From Temnopleurus reevesii (taxonomy: Eukaryota; Echinodermata; Echinoidea; Temnopleuroida; Temnopleuridae): 20,198 bases of DNA. Every line of letters begins with the position of its first letter. The stretch's first letter is position 1. Positions 1 to 9,766 of this stretch are shown here, one piece after another. The stretch is taken from positions 104,664-124,861 of the forward strand of contig BQKZ01000791.1 in assembly GCA_036244855.1 (NCBI GenBank), in the 5' to 3' direction. Both the position numbers and the translations under genes were made by a program. Below the pieces are notes generated by a model. That model had not been told where the DNA came from. It did not search any database and saw nothing but the letters and a program-made list of their open reading frames with translations.

Positions 1-300
1 CCCCTGTGACCTTTGAACTTTGATCTCTGAATGTCAAAATTCTAGGGGATGGTCTCCGTGTAGTAATACATGCTAGCACCAAGTTTCAACTTCATAGCCC
101 TATTCGTTCCAAAGATATGTGGGTATATACTTTGAATATAAAGTGCATTCACCCCTGTATGGCGGCCATTTTGAATTTATGCAAATTACGCATTGATCCA
201 CAACTCTGATTTTGGTAAATTTTTGATATGTTTTTAGAGGGGCCGTTTGCAATCAAATACACTTGGTTTGGAAACTTTTGCAATTTGTTTTGGGTCAAAT
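1..300. repeat. Probable interspersed repeat relic
   Basis: The stretch opens with tgacctttgaactttgatct and continues with text about matching a feature to 'caagtttcaacttcatagcc', a style I associate with abundant dispersed repeats in echinoderm genomes. No second copy lies in this window, so the call rests on memory alone. No coding potential is seen. Confidence 0.3.
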
Positions 301-317
301 CATATTTTGACTGGCCT

Positions 318-402
318 ATACCCCTTCCCCTTCCCCTTCCCCTCCCCTGTCCTTCCCTCTCCTTCCCTCCCCAATCCCCCTCCCCTCATCTTCCTTGCCC
401 AT
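318..402 (+). repeat. Pyrimidine-rich simple repeat (CCTTCC-like)
   Basis: The plus strand is almost pure C and T, built from ccccttcccc units that decay into ccctcc and ccttcc. The 88-codon proline-rich reading frame across it is a product of this composition and not a gene. Confidence 0.8.
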
Positions 403-590
403 TACCATATACACATCCATCTCTGAGCATAAACATATCACTAATCTGTGGACATCGACCGCGAACAACAAATATACATTTTGATATGATATAGATTATG
501 ATGTTATTAGTCCTCGGACTTTTATTTTGTACTTTGATGATTATGATTTTAATAAACCTGAATTGAATTGAATTGAATTGAATTGAATTG
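403..590 (+). mobile_element. Retroelement-like 3' end with TTGAA tail
   Basis: An AATAAA signal at 551-556 is followed two bases later by about six direct copies of the pentamer aattg (about 560-590). An AT-rich 3' UTR-like tract with an AATAAA just before a short tandem tail is typical of LINE or SINE 3' ends of the L2/CR1/RTE kind. No reverse transcriptase coding remains upstream, so this would be a heavily 5'-truncated copy. It ends 42 bases before the first tRNA-Gly gene. Confidence 0.45.
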
Positions 591-631
591 ATATCGAATG
601 ATATTGAAAACCAATGGCCTGAATTAGGCAA

Positions 632-702
632 GCATTGGTGGTTCAGTGGTAGAATTCTCGCCTGCCACGCGGGAGGCCCGGGTTCGATTCCCGGCCAATG
701 CA
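632..702 (+). tRNA. tRNA-Gly (anticodon GCC), copy 1
   Basis: This 71-nt cloverleaf decodes GGC and GGU glycine codons in cytosolic translation. The acceptor stem gcattgg pairs perfectly with ccaatgc, the discriminator is A, the anticodon GCC lies at 664-666, and the B box ggttcgattcc is at 681-691. A run of eight T (703-710) directly after the gene is a strong RNA polymerase III terminator. CCA is not encoded, as expected in eukaryotes, and there is no intron. The sequence agrees with the highly conserved animal tRNA-Gly-GCC. Its flanks differ from those of copies 2 and 3, so it is not part of the tandem segment that carries them. Confidence 0.97.
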
Positions 703-710
703 TTTTTTTT

Positions 711-1319
711 CCTCTCTCCAAAACCATATTCAAAATTGATCCTAAAACGATCGATGTAGGTAAAAATGAACAATTGCTGAACACAGCAGCCTCTAAATAG
801 GGCATAATGACTTTTCATGCTCTATTTTTGTAAATAATATGTATATTATCTAAATTGAAGAAATAAAAATGAGTATAATGAGGCCGACACACCGAACTCC
901 TAACGTCTCTGATTTCGAGTAATTATGCAAAGTCAAGTATGTTACTCATAATGCCATTATTATTCCAAGCCCACATTTTGAAAATCATTTCAATTGTACG
1001 AATATTTTGTAATGTTTCAAAAAATCATCCTCACTCGATTCTTAAAAGAATTCTCTAATCAAACCTTAGATTTTATTGTAAAGGTGTAAGTTTTTTCATT
1101 GTATTTTGACATACATGTATTTGCAATCTTATGTCACATTTTCTTTTGTATTTCAAGAAAAAGGTTCTTAAAAAAAGGGGGTTTGTTGAATTTATGTTAG
1201 AAACGATTGAAATACAGTGAAAAGTTGCTTTAGCGAGGTACATTACAACTCTACCTACTCCTCGATGAGCAAAACTCTTTAATGGACATTGACCCCTGAC
1301 AAAATGCTTTTGTATGAAT
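711..1319. other. Non-coding stretch, nothing recognised
   Basis: AT-rich sequence between tRNA-Gly copy 1 and the duplicated segment. I see no convincing reading frame, repeat or RNA. A short aaaaaaggggg tract near 1170 is only simple sequence. Confidence 0.6.
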
Positions 1320-1375
1320 GCACAATTGTGTAAATGTCAAATGGGTTTAATAAATCTCCTGTCAGAAGCATGGAA

Positions 1376-1446
1376 GCATTGGTGGTTCAGTGGTAGAATT
1401 CTCGCCTGCCACGCGGGAGGCCCGGGTTCGATTCCCGGCCAATGCA
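1376..1446 (+). tRNA. tRNA-Gly (anticodon GCC), copy 2
   Basis: Identical to copy 1 across all 71 bases, with anticodon GCC at 1408-1410 and intact A and B boxes. A run of ten T begins at 1451, four bases past the end, and should stop polymerase III. The 5' flank (ggtttaataaat ... catggaa) is shared with copy 3 and not with copy 1. Confidence 0.97.
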
Positions 1447-1616
1447 ATACTTTTTTTTTTCATTTCATGCGACAATTCTATAACATATTTTTTCAACAAA
1501 ACTTAATGCATAATTTCATTCATTCTGTTGCTATTTAATGAAATACATTCAGTTTGCTAGGTTTGCTATGTAATTAATTATCAAATTTCCTATGAGTATC
1601 CAACATCAACTTATAT

Positions 1617-1812
1617 TGTCATATTGTCATCATCATCATCTTCATCGCTTCCACTGTTATCATCACCACTCACAACCATCGTAATTACACCAGTTAGCAT
1701 TGTCATCATCAACATATCATCACCGTTATCACAACCACCACCATCACCGCCATAATCATTAGTATCATAAAACGTATTATTAGGACCATTAACATCATCA
1801 ACATCATGACGT
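1617..1812. repeat. Degenerate ATC/GAT microsatellite in unit 1
   Basis: Imperfect tcatcatcatc and accaccatc runs. The minus-strand frame rich in Asp and Gly here is a by-product of the repeat. The matching place in unit 2 holds a longer and purer version, which explains much of the length difference between the units. Confidence 0.85.
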
Positions 1813-2422
1813 TGTGAAGTTGTAAAGATCATGCACCTGTAAAGTTATGTCATTATAGAATACTTCCTTACTCGTTATACCGACAATATTCACAGTTTTA
1901 TTTTGAATTCTAAATTAGTTTACAAAAAAGAAATAAATTATGTAAATGAGTATTAAGTGAATTACCCTCACCCTATCCCTGCATTTTGACTACTTGAATG
2001 ATGAATATATAATCTTTATATCAGGCATCTACAATGAAAAATAAACACCTCACTGACTATCACTAAATTTGTCTCGCGAACTTTCAGAACCAATCAATTA
2101 CTATTCTTGTTTCGGGAGGACCCGCGGTCTGTCACTAAACCGCCAACTTATTTAGGGAGGACTTCAATACAATAATCGATTTCTACCAGAGCCATTTTTA
2201 AGTAATCAATACGAAGGAAGAATACCAGACCGCTCCAAATAAATAAAAAGGGGTGTTTTATATACCCCGTATTATTTTGACACAGCATATCGACAATATG
2301 ATTTAATATGGAAATTGATTAACGATATAATCCATGTATGTAGCAAAATATTTCAAACTTTGCATNGCACAACTGTGTAAATATCAAATGGGTTTAATAA
2401 ATAGACCGACTGAAACATGGAA

Positions 2423-2493
2423 GCATTGGTGGTTCAGTGGTAGAATTCTCGCCTGCCACGCGGGAGGCCCGGGTTCGATTCCCGGCCAATGCA
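2423..2493 (+). tRNA. tRNA-Gly (anticodon GCC), copy 3
   Basis: Identical to copies 1 and 2 across 71 bases, with anticodon GCC at 2455-2457. The first downstream T run is only four long (2495-2498), with a second tttt just after, so termination may be weaker than for the other two copies. The body is unchanged although its flanks have diverged from copy 2, as expected of a functional gene or of recent conversion. Confidence 0.97.
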
Positions 2494-2764
2494 ATTTTAT
2501 TTTATTTCATGCGACATTTCTATATCATATTTTTTCAACCAAAATTTATATCATATCATTTCATAATTTCATTAATTCTATTTTACAGGTATAGAAAATA
2601 GTTTTCCTATCCATTTTTTTTTCAGTTTGCTTGATGGCCTCTCTTGCATATATCATTTATTTTCAGTAATCAAATATCAAATTTCTTATAAATATTTACT
2701 GTAAATGTTGTCTTTGCCACTACATATTTACAATTACTGCCGTAATATTCATCTTTATCATTAC

Positions 2765-3071
2765 CATCCTCAACAACCGCACCATATACTTTATTACAAC
2801 CATCACTTTGATATTGGTAACGATGAAATTCATCATCACCATCATCACCATCTTTGTCAAAACCATTGTCATTACTTCCATGTGTTTATTATCGCCACCA
2901 CCATCATCATCAATTTCACTATCATACCACTATCATCATCATCTCTCAGTACATTTACCACCAGCATCGTTATCATCGCCATCATCATCATGAACATCAT
3001 CATCAGCATCATCATCATCATCATCATCATCATCATACGTCATCATCATTATCATCATCATCATCATCATC

Positions 3072-3102
<31 letters not shown>

Positions 3103-3150
3103 TCACAATCACCACTATCACTATCACAACCATAATCATAAGTATCATAA
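2765..3150. repeat. Long ATC (CAT/GAT) microsatellite in unit 2
   Basis: Dense atcatc and caccac runs, purest between about 2990 and 3110. Reading frames made of His, Ile or Ser on the plus strand and of Met and Asp on the minus strand come from the triplet repeat and are not genes. Confidence 0.95.
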
Positions 3151-3586
3151 AACATATTTTATCGCCATTAACATGATAGCACGACTTTAATCATCAGCGT
3201 CATCAACATTACCACAATTTACAATCTTGAATTTTCGTTTCTGAAATAGGTTACAAAAAGAGGAAATAAATCTACAAGTGAGTATCAAGTGAACTCTATG
3301 CCCCATACCGTATAATAGATATGAAATCTTCATATCAGGCATCTAAAATTAACAAAATAAACACCTCACTGACTATCTCTAAATTTGTCTCGCGAGCTTT
3401 CAGAATCAATCAATAATCATTCTTGTTTCGGGAGGACCCGCGGTCTGTCACTAAACCGCCAACTTATTTAGGGAGGACTTCAATATAGTGATCGATTTCT
3501 ACCAGAGCCATTTTAAAGTAATCAATACGAAAGAAGAATACCAGACCGCTCCAAACAGGTAAAAGGGGGTGTTTTATATGCTCCAT

Positions 3587-3681
3587 ATTATTTTGACACA
3601 GCATATCGACAATATGATTTAATATGGAAATTTNTATTATTTTGACACAGCATATCGACAATATGATTTAATATGGAAATT
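3587..3681. other. Assembly join: 47-bp direct duplication around an N
   Basis: The stretch from attattttgacacagc to atatggaaatt occurs twice in a row, at 3587-3633 and from 3636, with one N at 3634 between. Unit 1 has it once. The simplest reading is two contig ends that overlap and were joined without merging. Confidence 0.8.
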
Positions 3682-3730
3682 GATTAACGATATAATCCAT
3701 GTATGTAGCAAAATATTTCAAACTTTGCAT

Positions 3731-5224
3731 TTATAATCCAATAAGTTTTACTTTAGACAAAAAAAAATCATGCCAACAAAACCTCCTGAGAGCGCTTATT
3801 CACCTCGCCCTCCTCTCCGGACAACAAATCGACTCTCCCATCATCTTTAGGTAGGAGGCATTCTTTTATCAACTAGAAGAATACATATAAGACCTCATTT
3901 TACTATAGCAGTACAATATACAATACGTCAGTATCCACAACAAAGAAATACACAGAGTAGGAGTGGAAATAGGGTTTACATACAAGGTTATTACTAAATT
4001 TGAATGAAGTACGGAGCTTATAACATAATCGACAAATATTTTTGATTTGATCTTGGAATCTTGTATTTCTCTCCAAGTACCAGTTGTTTGTTTGTATGTT
4101 GAAAAGAAAGTTTTGGAAATATTTGATCGCATTTTAAAGATGGTATCTTCACAGGAGTTATTTCATTGAGTTACTAAATTCAATAACATGGATGTAGGAT
4201 AACCATTAGTCTGGTAAGTACAATCATCTTTAAAATGCATTTTCTTTCATTGAAGAAACGTGAAACACATTATGATTTTTTTCATTTTCAGGTTGAAAGC
4301 CTTATAATGTCATTTTCCCATTTATAACAATATAATGAATATAATCAGCATTTTTCGAGAAAAAAATGAAAGTACATTGGTTAACATATATTTTATGATG
4401 TAATCGTACAGTTTCTGTGTATGATGCAAAATGCTGTATGTGTACTGTATCTTTTTTTATTTATTTACATCTAATGTTGTTTATTATCTTGTTGAAATTA
4501 CCTATGTGAAATACCATCCTGATTAAAATATTCAAATCAGTAAACAAATGAAACAGATGATAATAAACCATTAACACTGCGTTAAATCTGACCTGAAATG
4601 TTTATGTGACTAAAAAAAAATGAAAAAGTAGAATTATGACAAAGGATGAAACTAGAGTCCAAATAATTTTTAAAATATAATGATTTTGAGTAATATGGAG
4701 CTGGCTCACAGCTGACGCCATTGCATTCTATGATGTCGTGGCTCGATATATCAATGTTCACTTTTTCAGATTTTTGGGCATAATAATTCAACAGACATAA
4801 ATGTTCGAAGTACCCCCAGACATACCAGGACGTCTTGACAAGTAGGGGAGTTTTGTATCATATGCATACACTGCCTTATACTTGAAAGCATTTTCTGAAA
4901 AAAGTGAGAGTTGAGCCTCCCCCCCCCCCTCCGTTTTTTGGCCCCTCTATTTAAGAGCACAAATACAAATATACTTTGCAGTTTCCACGGTGAACCAAAG
5001 AGTTCCATCACGGTATTTAATATCGAGAATGTATTTCCTTGCCTTACGGGAATCGAGATTTGCATCCTCACTCTATAATGTCGCCAGAAATGGCTGATTC
5101 TTTATATTTTTATATCTTTTCTGTTCTTTTTTTCATATTCAAACGTATTTACTCACAAAAACAATTATCTATCCTACTCATGGCGTCAATTTTCTTCAGC
5201 AATAAATTCATCCACATATATTAT
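3731..5224. other. Non-coding stretch, nothing recognised
   Basis: Mostly AT-rich sequence. There are short frames of 69 to 101 codons on the minus strand (for example 3869-4132 and 4766-5071), but they show no family resemblance or codon pattern that I can support. A C tract lies near 4919-4930. I see no tRNA or inverted-repeat element here. Confidence 0.55.
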
Positions 5225-5393
5225 GCTGCACTCAACCCAGGTGAGGTGAATGGGTACCGGTAGGAAGAAATTCCTTGAATGCAGTGAGCGCCGAATGGTA
5301 GCCACGCTATAGCCGGGTGATAATGCTCAAAGCGCTTTGTAACACTTCGTATTAAGCGCTATATAAATGTTGTGTATTATTATTATTATTATC
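5225..5393 (+). mobile_element. SINE-like element with GCGCTATATAAA 3' end and ATT tail
   Basis: The element starts gctgcactcaacccaggtga. A diverged copy lies in reverse orientation at 12790-12910, which shows in this window that it is a dispersed family. The 3' part reads aaagcgcttt ... gcgctatataaat and ends in (ATT)n, like the 3' ends of several deuterostome SINEs that borrow an L2/CR1-type LINE tail, some with a Deu domain. I do not see a clear tRNA-derived head, so the exact class is open. Confidence 0.65.
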
Positions 5394-5520
5394 TATCAGT
5401 TTTGATAACAGCTCTGACGATACCGAAATTCCCACCCCACTTAATTGTCCACACCCCCTTAAAATTTCCTTTCTAGTTTTGCGCCATTTTGTTAATTATA
5501 TAAGTAATTTTGTGTTCTAT

Positions 5521-5537
5521 TCTTGACTTCCTTTCAG
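5521..5537 (+). other. Possible splice acceptor of a 5' UTR intron
   Basis: A pyrimidine-rich tract ends in ctttcag at 5537, 104 bases before the ATG of the coiled-coil gene. If used, the coding exon would start at 5538 with a 104-nt leader, and the SINE-like element would lie in the intron. No matching donor was fixed. Confidence 0.35.
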
Positions 5538-5641
5538 TGTTACCGAATGCAGAACGAACAATTCACCACTACTCGCCTATAACACCTGGAAAAAATCCAC
5601 CCAACCTGCCATCCTAAAAGACACATCTTGACAAACCCATC

Positions 5642-6958
5642 ATGCCGTCATCAGCGGGCTGGTCGGGGGATGATCCTCCGACCAACGTACACGAGGTGTA
5701 CGACTACGTAGATCGTGAGCTGAAGCTTCTCAAGACTCGTCTCGCAACCAAGATCGAGAAGTTCTTCTACGGTGGCATCGAGCCTATCCAATTCCTTCTC
5801 CACGTCGAAGAGATCTTCAAGAGCAAGCAACGTGTGAAGCGAATCAAGAGCATGATCCCTCGAGTGGCAGGGATGCAGGAGCTAGATCTCTTCATCCGGA
5901 CATGCATGGAGGTCCGACGCCCTGGAGGTGTCAGGGACGCTGGCTTCAGCAAGGACATCCAGACATTCGCAACGGCGTATACCCGCAGCGCTAAAGCTCT
6001 GGTGGATCTCCTCGATGAGGTCCGTGATATCTACGCCATCGTCCAGACATTCTGAAGGAACTATCAATCCCTTGAGGGTGAGTTCGATCTCAAATGGGCT
6101 AGGACCACTAATTTGGAACTCAAATCCACCTTGGATGCCATCGATCAGCTTCTAACCGATGCGCATCCTGGAGTTAATCCGAAGCTGTTCAGCGCGGATA
6201 AGTTCTCCTTAGAGGTAGCTGAAAGCGTGGACTCCAAGAGATTCCCGGTGCTGCGTCTGTTCCCTGATCTCTTCCAGAAATTCTACTTCTGCATCCATCT
6301 CCTGGGAAAATGGCGCGCCAACGATCAGATCTACCTGGAGGACATTCAATTCAGGTTGATCAAGACAAAACGTCTGCAGCGCCTGAAACAGGAAGAATAC
6401 AACACAATCGAGTTAGAGCACTCCAATATCCTGAGTAGCATTGTGGAGAAACGACTCCGTGTGCGAACCAGGGAGATGCGCGAACGCATCAAGCAACTCG
6501 ATCAGGAGATCAACAAGCTCACTCACATGAACCGCGGCATGCATCACGAGAAGTCACAAAGCGAACATGACGTCCTCGAGCGAAAACGAATCATCTTTCA
6601 AAACAAAGACGTCGCAGACTTTTCCAAAGACATCGATAGTATCCTAGGCGTGAGGAAAGACGTCGAGATACTCCACAAGAAACTGAAGTCGTTGAACAGG
6701 AGTTTAAAGCTCAACGAACAGGAGTTGGTTACTCGACAAAAAGAGAAGGCTGATCTAGAGCGAGAGTATGAAGACACGCGACAGGCCATCAGCCGATCGA
6801 ATCAACTCGCCTTTGAGCGATCTGAACTCTCAAAAGAGATATCAATTATCAATGAAAAGATACACGAACTTGAAACAATTTTCTACCGAAAAACTGACCG
6901 CCAAAAGCTAGAACAAGCTTTCGAGGAGCTCCGAGGAACCGGCGAGGACAACGTTTAA
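5642..6958 (+). CDS. Single-exon coiled-coil protein, interrupted by in-frame TGA
   Basis: I do not recognise the family. One frame runs from ATG 5642 to TAA 6958, 438 codons, broken only by TGA at 6053-6055 (codon 138). The part before the stop (137 residues) is helical-looking and rich in Lys, Arg and Leu. Residues 139-227 continue the same globular-looking region. From about 228 to 425 the sequence is charged, with heptad-like Leu/Ile spacing and repeated Glu, Lys and Arg, so a long coiled coil is likely. No signal peptide or membrane segment is seen. The next in-frame ATG after the TGA is codon 279, inside the coiled coil, so the second part is not a natural separate gene. Base composition is clearly more GC-rich than the surroundings and no frameshift occurs, which points to recent coding function. 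A CGA-to-TGA change at a CpG is one easy explanation for the stop; readthrough is another. Confidence 0.75.
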
Positions 6959-7654
6959 TCATCATATTTGTTTTTCAATGGAGAGATATTAACGATGTAA
7001 CCATCAGCTTTTGAACAAATAGAACATTCAAGTTAAAATGTTTCAAAAGCAAACTCATTTTCTGCTGTAGGTGGCCTATACTGACTGCAAACAGCTGAAG
7101 TCTTTCATGAACTTGCATGATGCAAAGGTGTCGAGTTTTATTGTCCGAAATAGTTAAGTGCTCTTTGGCCTTGGGGAGTGGATCCATTAAAATGTTAAAA
7201 GGAATACCGATAATAGAGATGCTGAGATTAAGAAACTGGACATAATTTCTGCATGAACAAAATGACGGCCTGCTAGAAATTGATGCATAAGGGTCACCAT
7301 TATGTTCAAGAAGACATCTTCTGTGCTACTGTGAAATAAGCGTTGAAATCATTGAAACAATGTTATGTTTCAAATTTGACTACCAAAATGATGGACTCAG
7401 TTTCAAGATCATCATGGCCAATGAATTAAAGAACAATTTATATCAAAAGGTAAACCCTGGATCTCATGCGGACATTTGGGGATCCATGGAGATTTAGAAG
7501 ACTACCACTTTAAATATATTCTGCCAAAGGGGTATTATCATAGCAGAGCTAATTATCATAGCAGAGCTATAAATGTTTTGTAAAAATGGAATGAAACGAG
7601 ATTCCGATTATCGTTTATATTGTTATTGAAAATGGAACAGGTTTAGCTAATAAA
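6959..7654 (+). terminator. Probable 3' UTR with AATAAA signal
   Basis: AT-rich sequence after the stop codon of the coiled-coil gene. The first AATAAA that I see downstream on the plus strand is at 7649-7654, which would give a 3' UTR of about 700 nt. I looked here for a selenocysteine insertion element that could explain the in-frame TGA and found no convincing one. Confidence 0.4.
7534..7569. repeat. Perfect 18-bp tandem duplication
   Basis: attatcatagcagagcta occurs twice with no gap (7534-7551 and 7552-7569), within the likely 3' UTR. Confidence 0.9.
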
Positions 7655-7998
7655 GTGATCATCATATTCGCACATTTCAATACGATTATATGTAGGGATA
7701 TTGAATCATGACACAGTAAATTTAAACTTATCGAGGTTTCTGGACAATCAGACAATAATGCAGTTTTCCTGCGGTTCTTTTCTTTCTTTTCGCTCTTTGC
7801 TTTGACAAATTATGATCTAAATCTATTTTGGGAATGAATAGTGAGTGACTCACCATTTATACTGGTGAAACATGCTTTGTTCATTTGGTCATAGTTATAA
7901 ATATTTGTGAATTATTGAAATACTATGCAACGGTTTATTGCGAAATGAGCTCGTTTTAAAACTACTTGTATAAGTTTTTCCCTCTATCCTCACCCCCA

Positions 7999-8000
<2 letters not shown>
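7655..8000. other. Non-coding stretch, nothing recognised
   Basis: AT-rich sequence between the likely polyadenylation site of the coiled-coil gene and the CT microsatellite. No frame or repeat worth a call. Confidence 0.55.
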
Positions 8001-8061
<61 letters not shown>

Positions 8062-8062
8062 G
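8001..8062. repeat. (CT)n microsatellite
   Basis: About 29 CT dinucleotides with one TTT interruption. The Ser/Leu and Arg/Glu reading frames on the two strands come from it. Confidence 0.97.
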
Positions 8063-8584
8063 TCCCTCCTTCCAAACAAAGAATTTATACACTTAATTCG
8101 TATCCTTTTGGGAAAAAAAACAATATAGTTTGCTTACAAATCAAATAAAATTGTATATTAATTCTAATTATGAGAAATGTAATCAATTTTATTGCTCTCA
8201 CAAAATATTTGATATTTAAGATACATCATCATTATATCATTATATCATCATTATATCATTATAAAATATCTAAGTGTTCAAAAGAGAGATGGAGGGAGAG
8301 AGCAAGGAGCGAGAGGTGCAGAGAGGTGGTCAAATATAGCTATGGACATATGATGGAGGGAATGGAATTCAAGAGAACGGAAAAGAGAGGTAGGTGAGAA
8401 CGAGTAAAAGGGCAATCGAGCCAATCCGAAAGGGGAATAGACCGAGAGAGAGTGTGTATGGGGTGGGGTGGAGAGGGAGAGAGAGAGAGTGAGAGCGTGA
8501 GATGCAGAGAGGTGGGTGAAAACAAATTGGATATCGAATGGAGCAAGGGGGAGGGGAATAGAACGAGAGAGAGAGAGAGAGAGA

Positions 8585-8650
<66 letters not shown>
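8585..8650. repeat. (TG)n microsatellite
   Basis: About 32 uninterrupted TG dinucleotides directly after a (GA)n run. Further shorter TG and TA runs follow at 8763-8825. Confidence 0.97.
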
Positions 8651-8651
<1 letters not shown>

Positions 8652-8680
8652 CGTATAGGTGTGTGTACATAAGTGTGTAT

Positions 8681-8722
8681 AATAACAATAATAACAATGA
8701 ACGGCTTTTATATAGCGCTTAT
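8681..8722 (-). mobile_element. SINE/LINE 3'-end fragment (GCGCTATATAAA)
   Basis: On the minus strand this reads aagcgctatataaaagccg followed by ATT-like repeats, the same 3' terminus as the element ending at 5393. Only the end remains, inside the GT/GA repeat block. Confidence 0.55.
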
Positions 8723-9020
8723 CAACTCTAAGTATAAGTATATATAAGTATATATAGGCTATGTGTGTGTGTTATGTGTGTGTATATATATATATGTGTG
8801 TGTGTGTATATATGTTTGTGTGTGTTTTGGGGGCACGGAAAGAGGGATGGAGAGAGAGAGAGTGAGGTGGGGGAGATAGGTGGGCGACATAGTGTAATGG
8901 AGAGAGGGAGATAGAGGGAAAGCATGAGATGCAGATAGGTGGCTTGGAACTTAAAGTGTAATGTAGCTAGATGGACATGATAAAGGGGAAGCAAGCGAGA
9001 GAAAGGGGAGTTAAATAAAT

Positions 9021-9054
9021 CATGGATATATCAGCTCGAGCTGATATATCCATG
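9021..9054. repeat. Perfect 34-bp palindrome
   Basis: catggatatatcagctc is followed directly by its exact reverse complement, with no spacer; the centre is CTCGAG. It lies in a short AT-rich break within the GA-rich region. Such spacer-free palindromes are usually unstable, so it is either recent or an artefact of cloning or assembly. Confidence 0.95.
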
Positions 9055-9165
9055 AAGAAATAGAGCTATTAAAATCACTGCAGGAGCCCGGGAGGAAGGA
9101 GGGTGAATAGGGAGCGGGACAGAGAGAGAGGGAGAGGGAGAAAGAATGAGAAATTTCAGTCCTGA

Positions 9166-9690
9166 GACGAGGTGATATTTCATAGTTTCCCTGATTACCA
9201 GACCGTCACGGCCATTGACGGCTAGGCTTCAAATAACTTTGATCATTGAACAACTGAACTCGAAATTGACGGTTGAGGTCAGAAAGAGCGAGAACAGTTG
9301 GAGGTTATTGGTCTAAATATCGAAAATTCCCACAATATACCTCAGCCTACGTACATTGCATGAGCTTTGCACACGACCGGACCCCTAGTCCGGAGAATGT
9401 AAGTATATTGGATTTATATGCTGGAGAATAATGCTATTGGAAAAGCGCAATATATCACAGGGGATAGTTTCGAGGAAGTTTTTAAAGATGATGAATGATG
9501 TAGCCTATCAACAGTCGATAATGTTCTAAATATTTTGGAGTTAGTGCAGTACAAATACGTAAAGGTCTATTTGGTTTTTAGTTGACATGGCTATATTCTC
9601 GTTTATACATATAAATTCAAACCTGTATCCAGCTACGTTAGGTATATACCGAAGTTAAAATATATACACCCAATGGGAGTTTGTACTTGT
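9166..9690. other. Unique sequence with a possible upstream exon
   Basis: More balanced base composition than its surroundings. A strong donor-like site, gagaat then gtaagtat, lies at 9398/9399. An ATG at 9360 gives 13 codons up to this donor in phase 0, which would join in frame to the ATG exon at 11511 of the sulfotransferase-like gene through a weak acceptor (ttttgtaag) at 11510. This is only a possibility; no other feature was found. Confidence 0.25.
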
Positions 9691-9695
9691 ATATT

Positions 9696-9713
9696 AGCGA
9701 TGATGATGATGAT

Positions 9714-9766
<53 letters not shown>

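Larger units (their letters stand above)
1320..2365 (+). repeat. Tandem segment, unit 1 (carries tRNA-Gly copy 2)
   Basis: This unit starts at gcacaattgtgtaaat and ends at tttcaaactttgcat, just before the N at 2366. The same order of parts (start motif, tRNA-Gly, degenerate ATC repeat, then a block beginning cacctcactgactatc) returns in unit 2. The copies differ by substitutions and indels over most of their length, yet the last 85 bp or so appear identical. Either a real local duplication with later conversion, or two haplotypes placed in tandem by the assembler, would give this. Confidence 0.85.
2367..3730 (+). repeat. Tandem segment, unit 2 (carries tRNA-Gly copy 3)
   Basis: Second copy of the segment that begins at 1320. 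Collinear matches include the start motif, the tRNA, the 3' flank tttcatgcgacat, the ATC repeat, and the block from about 3360 that contains tttcgggaggacccgcgg. It is longer than unit 1 because of ATC expansion and a 48-bp internal duplication around the N at 3634. It ends at the same tttcaaactttgcat. Confidence 0.85.
8280..9165 (+). repeat. Purine-rich GA tract region with embedded GT repeats
   Basis: The plus strand is strongly biased to G and A (gagagagag, gggagagg) over several hundred bases. The motif gagatgcagagaggtgg recurs with changes near 8310, 8500 and 8925, so the block seems to have grown by duplication of a GA-rich unit. All reading frames in it are low complexity. Confidence 0.85.

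Noticed and set aside
588..2594. Repeated reading frames with the peptide HWWFSGRILACHAGGPGSIP on the plus strand
   Set aside because: They are conceptual translations of the three tRNA-Gly genes, not a protein family.
2705..3190. 161-codon His-rich frame and overlapping frames
   Set aside because: Made by the ATC microsatellite in all frames; no coding evidence.
3869..5071. Minus-strand frames of 87, 69 and 101 codons
   Set aside because: AT-rich, no homology or splice context that I can support; expected by chance in this length.
6053..6058. Strong stop-readthrough context
   Set aside because: TGA is followed by AGG, not the CTA favoured in known animal readthrough; readthrough stays possible but unsupported.
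6959..7654. Selenocysteine insertion element to explain the TGA at 6053
   Set aside because: ATGA motifs occur (for example near 7107), but no stem with the needed apical A pair and opposite GA could be drawn.
8278..8994. Ser/Leu/His-Thr rich frames on both strands
   Set aside because: Low-complexity translation of GA and GT repeats.
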